From: Apostichopus leukothele | Lineage: Eukaryota; Echinodermata; Holothuroidea; Aspidochirotida; Stichopodidae | DNA: 22,246 nucleotides | Assembly: GCA_010014835.2 (NCBI GenBank) | Contig: JAAAKB020000002.1 | Location: 51,426-73,671 of the forward strand | Direction: 5' to 3' | Shown here: piece after piece, positions 1 through 10,800 of the stretch | Layout of the letters: every line of letters begins with the position of its first letter | How positions within the stretch are numbered: position 1 is the first letter of the stretch | Position numbers and translations under genes: made by a program | The notes under the pieces: model-generated | The model's input: only the letters and a program-made list of their open reading frames with translations | Database searches by the model: none | Told to the model about the DNA's origin: nothing

Positions 1-1531
1 AAGCTAAAGATAACAAGTTATCACGATTCATTACTGTACTGTCTGCATTTTGTAGCGACACGAACAAAACGTCACTTGCAAGCACCGGAAAGTTAACTTT
101 TTCAGATGGCCGCACGCGGTTTGGGGCGAGTCTTCAATGCCTTTAACACTGTTTGTAAAATATGTTAGACTAACAATGGTTGTGGAAGACTGACCATACG
201 GTACACATATCCTATAACCAATATTGCCCATTAGGTACCCTTATGACGTAATATATGCGAATATTAATGTCTCATGATGCATTATGCAATCGACGATTAT
301 GTAATCGACCATCTAATCATGTTTTCCCCTAATATTGTGTATTTAAAAAAAATCACACAACCACGTTGGTGTACTTTCTTGCTAGCATGTTGGCCCATTC
401 GCTTAGTTCGAGGGAATGACAATTCAGAAAATGACATCGCCCCTCTGTCGGTTGCGTTAGCTAGCAGTTTCCGTTCATAACTGTTCATTATATGGGTGTG
501 GTGTGCTGTACTTGATGCAATCATTACTGTATTCCATACATCTGTATTCCATCTCTGTATTCCGTCTCTCTGTCAATAATGGTTGTACAGCCATGCTCGC
601 AGGTCCTTTGCAGAGTTTCTTCCAGACTTGTTGTATGTATGAAGTTGTAACGTATTCTAAGGCGGTGACAATTTCATCAAATGTTATTTGTGGTCATGGG
701 AGGCCAAACATCGCGCAAAAATTCCTCATAGGGCTTATGTCTGAAAAGTATCCTATTTGGTTTTAGTGATCAATAAATTATGGGACATACCAGTGTGCTT
801 TATTTAAAGGTAAACTATGATTTGGGTATTAAGTGTTCAACACAGCAGAAATCACGTAGAAGTGTACCACACGTAGTTTTATGTTAGATTTTGATCAGGC
901 ATTTCTTATCTTATCACCATTGTTGCGTGGTGTGTTCTTAATCTTGTCGCATCGATTAGAAGATAATGGTTCCATGACGTGGTTGACCTTTAGATCAGTG
1001 GTAGCGCGAGGTCACTCTGGTCAGATACTATATCACATCCAATAAAGGAAAGTTTCAAAATGTAAACTATGCCATATGTGTACAAATTGATCCCGAAAGG
1101 TGTCATCCTGGCTTTACTTTCATACATGAAATGACGAAATGGTAGATATATTGCACCAAATAGCCTCACTCAACATGAATCTTACGATGCAATTAAGCAA
1201 GCAGTTCCTGTCGTTGACAAGCTTTAGATAGTGGAAGAAGTAATATCAGTCAGTTAAAGATCCGCAAGCTATTAACGTCATTACTCTGAGGAACATACTA
1301 AAGAAACCATTGTTCCTTAAACTGTAACTTGATATTTGTGTTCAAACTTCAGGAAGTGTTGCATTATCATTTTTCTCTTGAGGTTGTTGATCTAGTTTCT
1401 CAAAGTTTTGGTCCAAGTCATTATTTACAGTGAAGCACCGTACCATTAGAGATCAAATCAGATTAGATTTCGTTTTTCTTTTACATTAAATCGAATATAC
1501 TAACCAACTCATGCGTGATGTTTCCCTACAG
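1..1531 (+). other. Non-coding, probably the intron before the receptor's last exon
   Basis: No exon could be recognised on either strand. Short open frames here (for example at 503-766 on the plus strand and 297-524 on the minus strand) show no family resemblance and no paired splice sites. The 3' end is a good intron end. There is a perfect TACTAAC branch-site match at 1498-1504 and a pyrimidine-rich stretch ending in TTTCCCTACAG at 1521-1531. The stretch is rich in CpG: I counted 22 CpG in the first 480 bases. The exons for the receptor's transmembrane helices 1-4 were looked for and not found, so they probably lie before base 1. Confidence 0.5.
1498..1531 (+). promoter_or_regulatory. Intron branch site and 3' splice acceptor
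   Basis: TACTAAC at 1498-1504 matches the optimal branch-site consensus and lies 27 bases upstream of the acceptor AG at 1530-1531. The short pyrimidine tract TTTCCCTAC leads into the AG. This sets the start of the receptor exon at 1532, with the intron splitting a codon after its second base. Confidence 0.8.
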
Positions 1532-2048
1532 ATGCTTCGTAAGTGCCCCGTGGCCTGTACTTGGTGGTGTAGGCATTCCGATGTCCATCATGTTGGTCTT
1601 CAACATAATTGTCTTCATTCGAGTGATCTTCAAGCTTAATAAAAGTGTTCCGGGCAAGACACTTAACGAAGAGCACGCGAAACGAGAAAGATTGAAGAGG
1701 TTTCAACACGCAGTGGTCATGTTCTTACTGTTGGGACTTACTTGGGGCTTGGGATATGTCTGTTTTATCCCCGCTGGGAGTATCCCTTCTTTCATTTTCC
1801 AGATGCTCTTTGTTACGTTCAACAGCATGCATGGTTATCTGATCTTTATGTTATACTGCATGAGGAACCCTATCTTCCGGAAAAAATGGAGAGCGATTTG
1901 CATCTTTTGCCCTGATCGCCCATTGACGCCCATGACATTCAGGAAAAGTCCCACCGGTTCAAAAGAGAAATATAATCTACCATCGTCAAAGCCTTTTCAC
2001 CCTTCTAGTGTTCCGGTCTCTAGTGTCGAAAACAGGCGTTTCAACTAA
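1532..2048 (+). CDS. Adhesion-type GPCR (family B2), last coding exon: TM5-TM7 and cytoplasmic tail
   Basis: This exon codes the C-terminal third of a seven-helix adhesion G-protein-coupled receptor, a plasma-membrane receptor class normally cut at a GPS site in the extracellular part, which is not in the window. The reading starts with CFVSAPW, the conserved cysteine of extracellular loop 2. TM5 follows (PVLGGVGIPMSIMLVFNIIV), then a basic third intracellular loop with LNEEHAKRERLKRFQ. TM6 has the family motif LLLGLTWGLGYV, and TM7 has FQMLFVTFNSMHGYLIFMLY. After RNPIFRKKW comes a tail of about 50 residues, rich in Ser and Pro, ending at TAA (2046-2048). TWxxG in TM6 and the FNSxxGxxIF pattern in TM7 are hallmarks of the adhesion family. 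The subfamily and the ligand cannot be told from this part. The open frame runs a few codons upstream of 1532, but that is intron read-through. Confidence 0.9.
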
Positions 2049-2830
2049 AAGAAAATTATTAGATCAATATAATTAAAATCGCTTTCACTATATATGTTTG
2101 TTTATATATGGTCGGTTTTGTACTAGTTTGTAGATATTCTACTGGAGGGTTTGTTCATAGCGTTTAACTATGTTTACGTTTGATTTCATTAGGCAATTGA
2201 TGTTGCATTACTGTGTTTATATACACTTGCTTCCAAAGGGATCATTATTATACATGTTTTTCTTACTTTTGCTTGTTAATAATGCTTGTTCGTTTTGTTT
2301 GTTGTCCAGCTTCTAACAGAATATATTCAGAGAAGATAACCTTTAAGCAGAATTTTAATCAAACTTAACGGCTTTATATTTTATTTTTCCAATTGATAGT
2401 TCGAAAAAATGTACTTTAACCAAGTTTAATCAAAAAGCATTTTGTATTTTCTTTAATAATTTTAAATTGAGTATAAATGGTGTCTCACACAATATCACAA
2501 TCAGACATGCGTTTTGAAAATTCAATTAAGACATAAAGTTCTGGGTATAGACACGCTTTTGAACCCATATAAAGCAAACTGTCATATTACTTATATCAGA
2601 TAATGAAAAAGAAGGTAACAGTTATACAAAAATCTTTCATTTCTGATGAACATGCACAGAAAACTGTGTGGTGGAAACGAAATCGTTAAGAACAGTATGT
2701 CCATGCAAGAACCAAAATGAACCAAGAGAACTCGCGTGTTCAAAGAAATTCCTTTTTTAACGAAATGAATATTTCTGTAAATTTTGCTGACCGGCATGTT
2801 TCTTGCAATAAAATAAATATCGCAATTGAT
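2049..2830 (+). other. Putative 3' UTR of the adhesion GPCR
   Basis: AT-rich sequence directly after the receptor stop codon with no coding signal. Overlapping AATAAA hexamers at 2807-2812 and 2812-2817 make a plausible polyadenylation region, giving a 3' UTR of about 780 bases. Earlier cleavage sites cannot be excluded. Confidence 0.5.
2807..2817 (+). terminator. Polyadenylation signals (two overlapping AATAAA)
   Basis: AATAAA occurs at 2807-2812 and again at 2812-2817. A T-rich stretch with GT steps follows within about 50 bases, as expected downstream of a cleavage site. They are assigned to the plus-strand receptor gene by position only. Confidence 0.5.
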
Positions 2831-4109
2831 TGTCCTTATACAGATTTTGCAGCTACATGATGTGGTTCTTGTACATATTTTTCTGTATAAAGATTTATAT
2901 ATATATTTTTTTATGAAAATGGGAGTATATGTATGTATGTATGTTATAATTATTTTTACGTGCTAGCTCATACAAATTATCACGGTTTGACGGTGAAAAT
3001 GAACATTGTTTATCGGGCACGATTCACTTCAATTATTACAGTGTTATTTAAAGAAAAATGATATACATAGAAGATAATATAACCTCGCAATAGTTGTAAG
3101 CATTGACGGTTAACTAATGAGTTTCTATGTTATAAAGGAGAAAATGAGTACTATAAACGACCTACAAAGAGAAAACGATATTGACAGTCACTAACCTTGT
3201 AGTCATATAAATGTTTATGATAGCAGTATCATCTGAAGGCAGTTTTCCAGTGCCCGTGATGAAAGAGATATATCTTCTTTCGTATGTTAGCACTAGAAGT
3301 CCCTTCAACCACCACTGTAGAGAATACCGGTATGTTCTGTATGCTCTGTAGGAACCGAAACATACATTTCTTTGTCAATAACGTCAAGACAATCTGAAAT
3401 GTCATGTACCATACATTCATTGTCCATACTCAACCTGGTGCTGGGTATATATAGTACTATATATTACAACTATATTGCTGATATCAATTTCTATGGTATT
3501 TTCTCACAACATCTACAATATATTTCATCTGACTTCAGCTGCTTTGACACGGCCCCTCGTTCTAGTGTATTTCATTTTAAGAGTGTTTGTTGTTGTACAT
3601 CTGTGCTCCGTTTGACAGACGATACGAACTGCTTGTAAGACATGCTGATTGTTTGGCTCCCTTGGGTTGCTATATTGTGTTCCTTGATTTTCATCACCTT
3701 TGGAAGAGACCCTGCATATTGTTGTTATGTTCATAGGGAAAGTAAAATTTGGTTTTCTTCAATTACTGACTATCATTTGCATAATAAACACTTAATGATC
3801 AAGCAGTCTGTCCCCAGGAGATATGTTGTTGAAAATGCCAGTATCATTGAAAATTTACACGAGGAATGGAATGACGCTGCCACGAGGGATTCACCGTAAA
3901 TCAAGTTACCACAGCTGCCACAAATATTACAAAATAGTTACGTAACTTGTGTCTTTACAATTCACAGTCGGCAGTAATACAAGTCACAAGTTGCTAAAGA
4001 TTGTTTTAAGATTTGTGAATCTTTTGGTGACAGTACAATTATAAGCTACCAATAATCCGAATAAGTGCCTCAAGTTTATGCCCTTGCTTCACTAACATAA
4101 ACGTTCAAC
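2831..4109. other. Unexplained non-coding stretch
   Basis: No recognised gene. It contains a TATGTATGTATG microsatellite near 2930-2945 and an 18-base perfect palindrome of A/T character at 3447-3464 centred on GTAC. Two modest plus-strand open frames (3372-3638 and 3642-3899) have no recognisable protein family, and no convincing splice sites were found around them. Importin-13 exons that should follow the minus-strand exon at 4695-4833 were searched for here by eye and not found. Confidence 0.4.
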
Positions 4110-4358
4110 TCAATTCATCAGTGGTAATTCAAGTAGTATATTTGGTTGAATATTCACCAAGGATGCTATTTGTATATTTCTTAAGGATCTCTTATGATTC
4201 ACAAAAGTGTGCTTAGTCGGTAAGTTTGGAGTTCCCCTTTCTTCAAGTGGTACCAATTTGCGCTTATTGTGCCTTACACTGTGATCTTTAAACAATATTA
4301 CACCGGCGATAGAAACTGCAAACAGACCAGCAAATAGTGACACAGAGAGAACATGCAT
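4110..4358 (-). CDS. Candidate 82-residue membrane-anchored protein or first exon of one
   Basis: An open frame starts at an ATG at 4358-4356 and stops at 4110. Residues about 3-22 (VLSVSLFAGLFAVSIAGVIL) form one strongly hydrophobic segment. A basic, polar stem follows (KDHSVRHNKRKLVPLEER). That layout is typical of a signal anchor in Golgi type II enzymes such as glycosyl- or sulfotransferases, or of a signal peptide. No catalytic domain is present, so if real it may be only the first coding exon. A possible donor (AGTGTAAGG) lies just after the hydrophobic segment. The start codon sits within about 10 bases of the LINE fragment edge. I do not recognise the protein, and it may be a chance frame. 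Confidence 0.2.
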   Translation of the reverse strand: MHVLSVSLFAGLFAVSIAGVILFKDHSVRHNKRKLVPLEERGTPNLPTKHTFVNHKRSLRNIQIASLVNIQPNILLELPLMN

Positions 4359-4365
4359 CGAACCA

Positions 4366-4656
4366 TGGCTAACCCACTGGCTTGCAAACTTCCTAAAGGG
4401 GTGGTCCAGACAAGTCAAGATTGACAAAGGTCTCTCTGATACCTCCAATATCAAAATTGGTGTTCCGCAAGGTGGTCCCCTCTCGGCGTTGCTCTTTACA
4501 ATGTATACTAATGAAATACAGTCAAATTCGAATTGTTCTGTCATTAAGTACGCTGACGACACTGCTATTTCTTGTAAAATTTCGAAACTCTCACACGAAA
4601 GAGATAATAGTCACATATTAGACACATATTGCCAACCTATCAATGATTATCCAATT
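4366..4656 (+). mobile_element. Non-LTR retrotransposon (LINE) reverse-transcriptase fragment, truncated at both ends
   Basis: The plus strand reads WLTHWLANFLKGWSRQVKI, then NIKIGVPQGGPLSALLFTMY, then IKYADDTAIS and about 25 further residues ending in LDTYCQPINDYPI before a TAG at 4657. GVPQGGPLS and the catalytic YADD box are the palm motifs of a reverse transcriptase. The order and spacing fit the CR1/L2/Rex/Jockey-like LINEs, but the clade is uncertain. The matching part is continuous, with no break inside it. Missing are the endonuclease, the fingers region upstream of W, and everything after the start of the thumb, including the 3' end. It is CpG-rich, like the DNA to its left and unlike that to its right. 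Confidence 0.85.
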
Positions 4657-4694
4657 TAGCATACATTTTAAAAGACCTGGCTCAATATACTTAC

Positions 4695-4833
4695 CAAGAG
4701 TCCAAGATGTGTATTCCTTGTCTGATGGGTACTGTGCCTTCACCAACAGGGCTTCGATTAACTCATAATAATATGGCACAAAAAACTGAACACACCTCAC
4801 AAAATGGTCCTTATCGCAACTCAAGATTTCATC
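4695..4833 (-). CDS. IPO13: IPO13 exon I (DEILSCDKDHF ... PSDKEYTSWTL), last exon found
   Basis: 46 codons plus one base of a split codon. DEILSCDKDHF continues FWYTLQ of exon H exactly as in the human FWYTLQDDILSFEAE. PYYYELIEALLVKAQYPSDK parallels PVYFQLVDVLLHKAQFPSDE. The acceptor is TTCCATTTAG and the donor is CTTG|GTAAGT, so the transcript is expected to go on, but no continuing exon is present to the left. A LINE fragment ends within about 40 bases of the donor. Confidence 0.96.
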
Positions 4834-7800
4834 CTAAATGGAAGACAATAACAATAATGAACAATGTTGAATGCAGAAACAAAAGAACACAGCAAGAAAA
4901 TGCATTCTGAGCTGCTATGGTCTATTTTACCTCCATGTTGGTACTAACTCTGCATCTATGACACAGACAAAGACTATCATTAAAGCTGAGAGACGGGAGT
5001 TATTTTGGAATGTTTGGTGGACAAGCAATTGTCCAAGGAAATGAATAAAGAGAAATCAGGCAGGTCCTTTTGTCATTCATGATGCCCATACTACTCAGCT
5101 GAAGTTTTATGACAAAAATTCCTTTTAGAGGAAGGAAGAAAGGTGGGGAAGGGGAAGGAAGTTGGAAACCGGTCAGCTTAGGAAGGGTAGGGAAATAAAC
5201 CTCTGTTGAGAGAAGTGAAAGATGGGGATGTATAAGTCTTTGATACTATCACACTTAAGGATACAGTCTGTCAACAAAGTATAGCAAAGGATTTCTCAAA
5301 ATATGTGAGAAATTCTGGATAAAAGGACCTTCTTCACACGAATCTGAGGTATTGAGCCTATCATGACAAATACAAGTTTCTTTTGCATCATGTAAATATC
5401 AGTGACCTATTTGAACTGTACAATAAACAACATACTGACCATGAGCCTCTGTTGATGAGTGTAGGTTTATGTTAGATTTTCTCCTTTGAAAATGTTTATA
5501 GAATATGCAAGCAAAGAATTTGCAGTAACAATTATGTTTGAATAGAAGAGCAAACAACACTGTAAACATGTCCTTATTAAAACAGTTTGAATCATATCTT
5601 CCAGCAAACATGATATAATACTATACAATAACACTAAATCCTCTATTTTGTTACACTAGAAGGTAACAATGCTTAATTCTCACAGGAGTCACCCTTCATA
5701 TGTGGTACACCTGATCAGAGGAGGCAATGGTATGTTGCAAGCAGACAGTATGAACAAAGCTTTGCCACAAGATTGTTGAAACAAGTAGGGAAGACTTGAA
5801 CATTTAACTATGTTAGACCTCTTCCACAACTATACAATACCAACATCAACCTGTAACTAATTATACAGTCATTCAGTACATCTAGTATAAACAACTAATG
5901 ATATATCATTGGCAGAAGTAATAAACATAATTAACAGTGTTTTAAATTAATTGTTTTTAATAGTGAAAATAATCAGTTTCCATATAAACGGGTATAATAT
6001 AAAAGCAATAGTGTGGTGAGCAGCTGCAGACTATTCTACTCTTTTTATTTCTTGAAGAACAACATTCACTGTTTTACATATTGTGAGATTTCTCTTCCAT
6101 GTATGAGTGCATTGCTTTTAATAATCATGTTAGCCTCTTAGGTAAAGTGAGTCAGGTCAATTTAAGCAGAAATTAAGTGCTGTCACCAAACGTGATCATC
6201 TCTTAAAGGACATAGCTTACCAACACACTCAATGAAATAAGAATGAAAATCCTATAGATAACATTACATCTACCTACATACCTTCATATATTATCAACTA
6301 CACCATACTCCAAATGACCTCCATAGTATAAATCAGAACAGGTAAATTTACAAGATTGAACAAACAAATTCAATTTCACCTTGAAAAATTGTTAGCAGGT
6401 AAAGTTTGTTCATTATTTATCAATGGTATCTTTTGCCAGGAAGTTTCTGATTTACAACAAAAACTATTATCACATTCGCTCTCTAGATGTCTGCACTGAG
6501 AGTGACTATCACATAAAGGAAATCTAATGGCAACTTTTCTTGGGAGTAAAGTGATAAACAGTCCCTTAAAAAAACACGCAGAGCATCTCCAAGGCTTTGA
6601 CAAAACTATTAGTAGCAAATAAGCTAAGACACAATACACTGGCACACTTTGGAAGACAGGAAAGGTTGCAGATTTATGCAAAATTTCTTAGGTACAGTTA
6701 TCAAAAATTCTTCATCATGATAAGTTTGTCATTTCCACATTAGAAAAATATTTCTCAAAACAGTTCTTAAATGAAAGACTTCCCTATCTCTTCAACTACT
6801 AAGTTAAAGAGTCAGCAAATAGTATACTTTCACTGAACCCTAAAGCATGTGAATATATAAGTGACAATACTGAACTGTCTATCTGTTCTGTGATATCAGC
6901 AATACTGCATAAATTCTGATTTAATATGATTTAAGGTTAAAATTATAATTGATTGGAAAGTCGGTACATATGATAATGAACAAAATGTTTACTATGAAGG
7001 CATGCCAGAGTATGTTGCTGATAGTACCCACTTGACTAAATGTATAATAAACAAATGAAGAAAACAAAGACAAACAGATAAAGTACACCAACAAATAAAA
7101 AATAATCATATTTTTCTTTGTTTTTTTCTCTCTGTGATCTAGCCAAAATCACAACATTTGCCGCATGCTTTCAAGAAAGTCCTAAGGAATTGTTGCATGT
7201 TACTCAATTTAGTCTTTTGCAGATGAAACACATGGTAGACAAGCTACCCTTCAATAACGCTCCATTGTTACCTAAAATGGTTGTTGACATTCAATACGTG
7301 AAAATCTTTGCCTTTCCTCTCTCTATTTAAAATTCCAGCTATAGTCTGATGTAATCTATATATTGCAATAATTTATTTTTCTGCATTACAAATCTAACCA
7401 AATATTCTGTCAGTTTATACTGGCAATGACTTCATTTTTGTTTCCTTCACTTTTAAATTAAAACCTTCTTGGGATTAGTTAAACAGACAGACAATTAATA
7501 GAAATAGTTCATTAGAGTTGAACCACAAAAAGAGTATAGGACACAATGAAGATGTACCCACAATGATGAAGTTGCATGCAAGTTGTGCTTGAATCTTGTG
7601 TATCAGTCATTGAGACCTCTGCCAACATAGAGCCTATCACCTTGAAGTTGTTTAAAGTTGTACAAATAAATGACATGATTTGGTGCAAACTCTGCTTGCT
7701 CTGGATGTTATAGAGTATATCAGGATTAGTATTACCATCTCTATCTAAATATGCAACCACATATTAAGTCTGTGCAACTCTCCCCAGGGTAAGATAACTT

Positions 7801-10800
7801 AGAGCGATGACTCACACTCATGCGCTACAACACACATTAATGCATATGTATTGCAATGAAGAAAACAAGTATCCAAGACTATAGCAAGCAAAATACAAAA
7901 AAATTGAACAAATTCTTCAAGATATGTGGATTATGCAGATATTAGCGAGTACTATAAGGGTTGATATAGGTCCATTATATAGGTATAGTTCTCATTAGAC
8001 AACAACCTGTTCATGAGTCTTCTTAGAACACCTGAGAGTCCTAAACCAGTTGAGCAGAGAACAAAAAAGACAAAACAAAAGGTCATGTCCGTGTCCAGTA
8101 TATTAACTTGTACCATGTTTGTAGTGACCATACTGTACGTTGATACCTCTGTAATCTATGTATAAATATATATTCAAGTAATTATCTGGTTTTCTAACTG
8201 GGTATAATCTAAAACCACATATCCATTACTACAGAAAATTTAACTAGTTGCATACAGGTGCTTGTGCTCTTCGCCAAGCTTGAGAATAAATATAAAACAG
8301 AGGTTCCATTGCTCCTGTTAATACATCAAATACAACAATGACCAATATCTTCTCCTATTCTTTATTTCTTTCTCCTCCCTTTTTTAATTATCCAGGTAGT
8401 TTGGAGGGGAGGGTTACTATAAGATCCAGCTGATACCAACTAATGCACTAATTTACAAATCCTGTTTTGACATTAGAGGTTGCATGTTGGGGGGGAGTAC
8501 TAAAGGACTAGAACTAAAGGAGAAACATTGTCTCCTCTGACAAACGTTAATCGGAAGAACACAAGGCCTGAAAGTTGCAGCCCAAAAGTACTCACAGAAA
8601 TCTGTTGTAAATATTAGCAAGACCAACTTCACTGGAACAAAGCAAAGTATGCATGAACTCTTTACATAATAAAGTCCATCTTACAGCTAACTAAGGCATC
8701 ACAAGTGAAGCCTATAAATAATAATGTCCACCTTACAGCTAAGTAAGGCATCACTAGTGAAGACTTTACATAATAATGTCCACCTAACAGCTAACTATGG
8801 CATCACTAACTAAGGCATACATAATAATGTCCACCTTACAGTTAAGGCATCACTAGTGAAGCCTATACATAATAAAGTCCACCTAACAGCTAACTAAGGC
8901 ATCACTAGTGAAGCCTATATATAACAATGTCCACCTAACAGCTAACTAAGGTATCACTAGTGAAGCCTATACATAATAAAGTCCACCTAACAGTTAAGGC
9001 ATCACTAGTCAAGCCTATACATAATGAAGTCCACCTAACTGCTAACTATGGCATCACTAGTGAAGCTCTCATTTTGGTAAAACAATATGTACCATCAACC
9101 TTTAGATGGTTACATAATATTTGTTCATTTTAGCGAGATCAGTCTCACTTTACATTTTACTAAATAAATCATATACCTCAGTCTTAATGTATCCACAACC
9201 AATACATACTTATCACAGAATAAATCAGATTCTATGTCACTCTAACCAATCAGATCATTCATAAATCTGAAGAATTTGAGTTCTGTTGATAAATAATTCA
9301 GTTCTCTCTGTGGCACATTCACTTGTTTATGTTACTTCTCTAGTCCTTGTTTGTATTGGAAGATGTATTCATCCGTTCTCATTCATTTAATTTAAAAGCA
9401 AGTTTGAATGAAAACTATTTTAGGCATCCTGCAATATCTTTGGCTACAAACTACATCTATGTTTATCATGAGACAATAATTTCAAGTAGTTTAAAACTCA
9501 GAGTTACAAATTCACAAATACAAGTCAGTTTTGTGAGTATATTGGGGGGTGCCTAGGAGAATTAAGTAGGCATGACCATAAACAATCTGCAGAATGACAC
9601 ATACAAGAAGAACATTTGTCTCTGAATTAAAAGACTTTCAAATACAAACACATTTATATCTGACAAGTTTTGCACATGTATTTATTTCTGACAAGTTTTA
9701 TATCTGACAAGTTTATATCTGACAAGTTTTGCACTTACCTGTAGCGTGTACCAGAATATGAGAGGTATGGTACTGATTGTTTCATCTACCGGATAATGAC
9801 CAGATATGACAGAGAAACCCTGCAAAATAAGACAAACCTTCAGTATATGTACCTGATTAGCTGGTAAGTAGCAAAGACGAATATACTTAACAGTTGATTC
9901 ACATTATCTACTGTTTGTTTGTGTCAAGTGTGCTTTCTGTTGTATTGTTAGACAGAGGACAGGTATGGAGAAACTTGAAGTAGAATCCCTTACGAAAGAA
10001 GGAATAAATTATACATTTCAACAATGCTTGCTTTTACAGTTACTCCCTCTCTCTCTCTCTCTTGAAATCATATAGAAATAGGGGAAGCCACATATAAGAA
10101 CTCTTATAATGCACCTTTATCCTGCAACCATTTATACAGAACATAAAAACAAATTATTAACGAGTCACATTTGAGTGCACCACTCCTGGATTATCTCCAG
10201 ATAAGTTCTACTACTCAGCCATGATTAATTATATCACATAAACAGAGACTGCAGGGTCCTAACATTCATTACACAATTCTGTGACCTTCCAGTATGGAAA
10301 CTAACTCTAACTTTAGCTCATTTCAATTTGTTGATTAGTTTGATGCTGTATGCTGTACACATTTCAGATTAACCTAAAATCACAATGTCGGTTTTATCTC
10401 TAAAATAGAAGGAAACACTGATTTATCTTACGACAGAAATTTCTGAAATGTATTTCAAATGAGCTTATCAATCTGTGCCATTTCTAAGTTTGTCTGAACC
10501 AAGATGCCTAAGGTTGCATCTACATAAGAACTCTGCACTATATGTATGTTTGTCATTTAGCTAGAACTATCAACCTTCTTTGTCACAACTCCCTAAACAA
10601 GTCAATGTAAATCTGTTTATACCAAGTGGCCCTTACCTTTCTTGTTTCTACATGTAATGCTCTGTCATATGTAATTCCAGTGAAATGTTTTTTCTCTCTC
10701 ATCTTGTGTTCTTTCTTAATATTTCCCACAAATTTCTATTTCCGTCAACCCCAGTCTGATCTGAGATTCATGGTTTCTCTTACATTTAAGAATGAATACT

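Larger units (their letters stand above)
4834..9738 (-). other. IPO13 intron H-I (4.9 kb)
   Basis: No coding or RNA gene seen. It is CpG-poor: I counted 2 CpG in 6001-6480. It holds a purine-rich tract at about 5125-5175, the minisatellite at 8663-9066 and a short repeat cluster next to the donor. The remainder is AT-rich sequence without features I can name. Confidence 0.85.

Noticed and set aside
503-766. Plus-strand 87-residue open frame upstream of the receptor exon, possibly TM helices
   Set aside because: It does not match the conserved words of adhesion-receptor TM1-TM4 and has no fitting donor.
3447-3464. 18-base perfect palindrome around GTAC
   Set aside because: It is almost only alternating A/T, so it is easily expected by chance in AT-rich DNA.
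3642-3899. Plus-strand 85-residue open frame with a hydrophobic start
   Set aside because: No family resemblance, no clear splice signals or neighbouring exons, and the composition beyond the first 20 residues looks like translated non-coding DNA.
4359-4562. Upstream part of the minus-strand open frame that continues into 4110-4358
   Set aside because: It is the antisense shadow of the LINE reverse-transcriptase frame on the plus strand.
4707-4910. Plus-strand open frame over the last IPO13 exon
   Set aside because: Shadow of the minus-strand IPO13 exon at 4695-4833; the importin match is exact on the minus strand.
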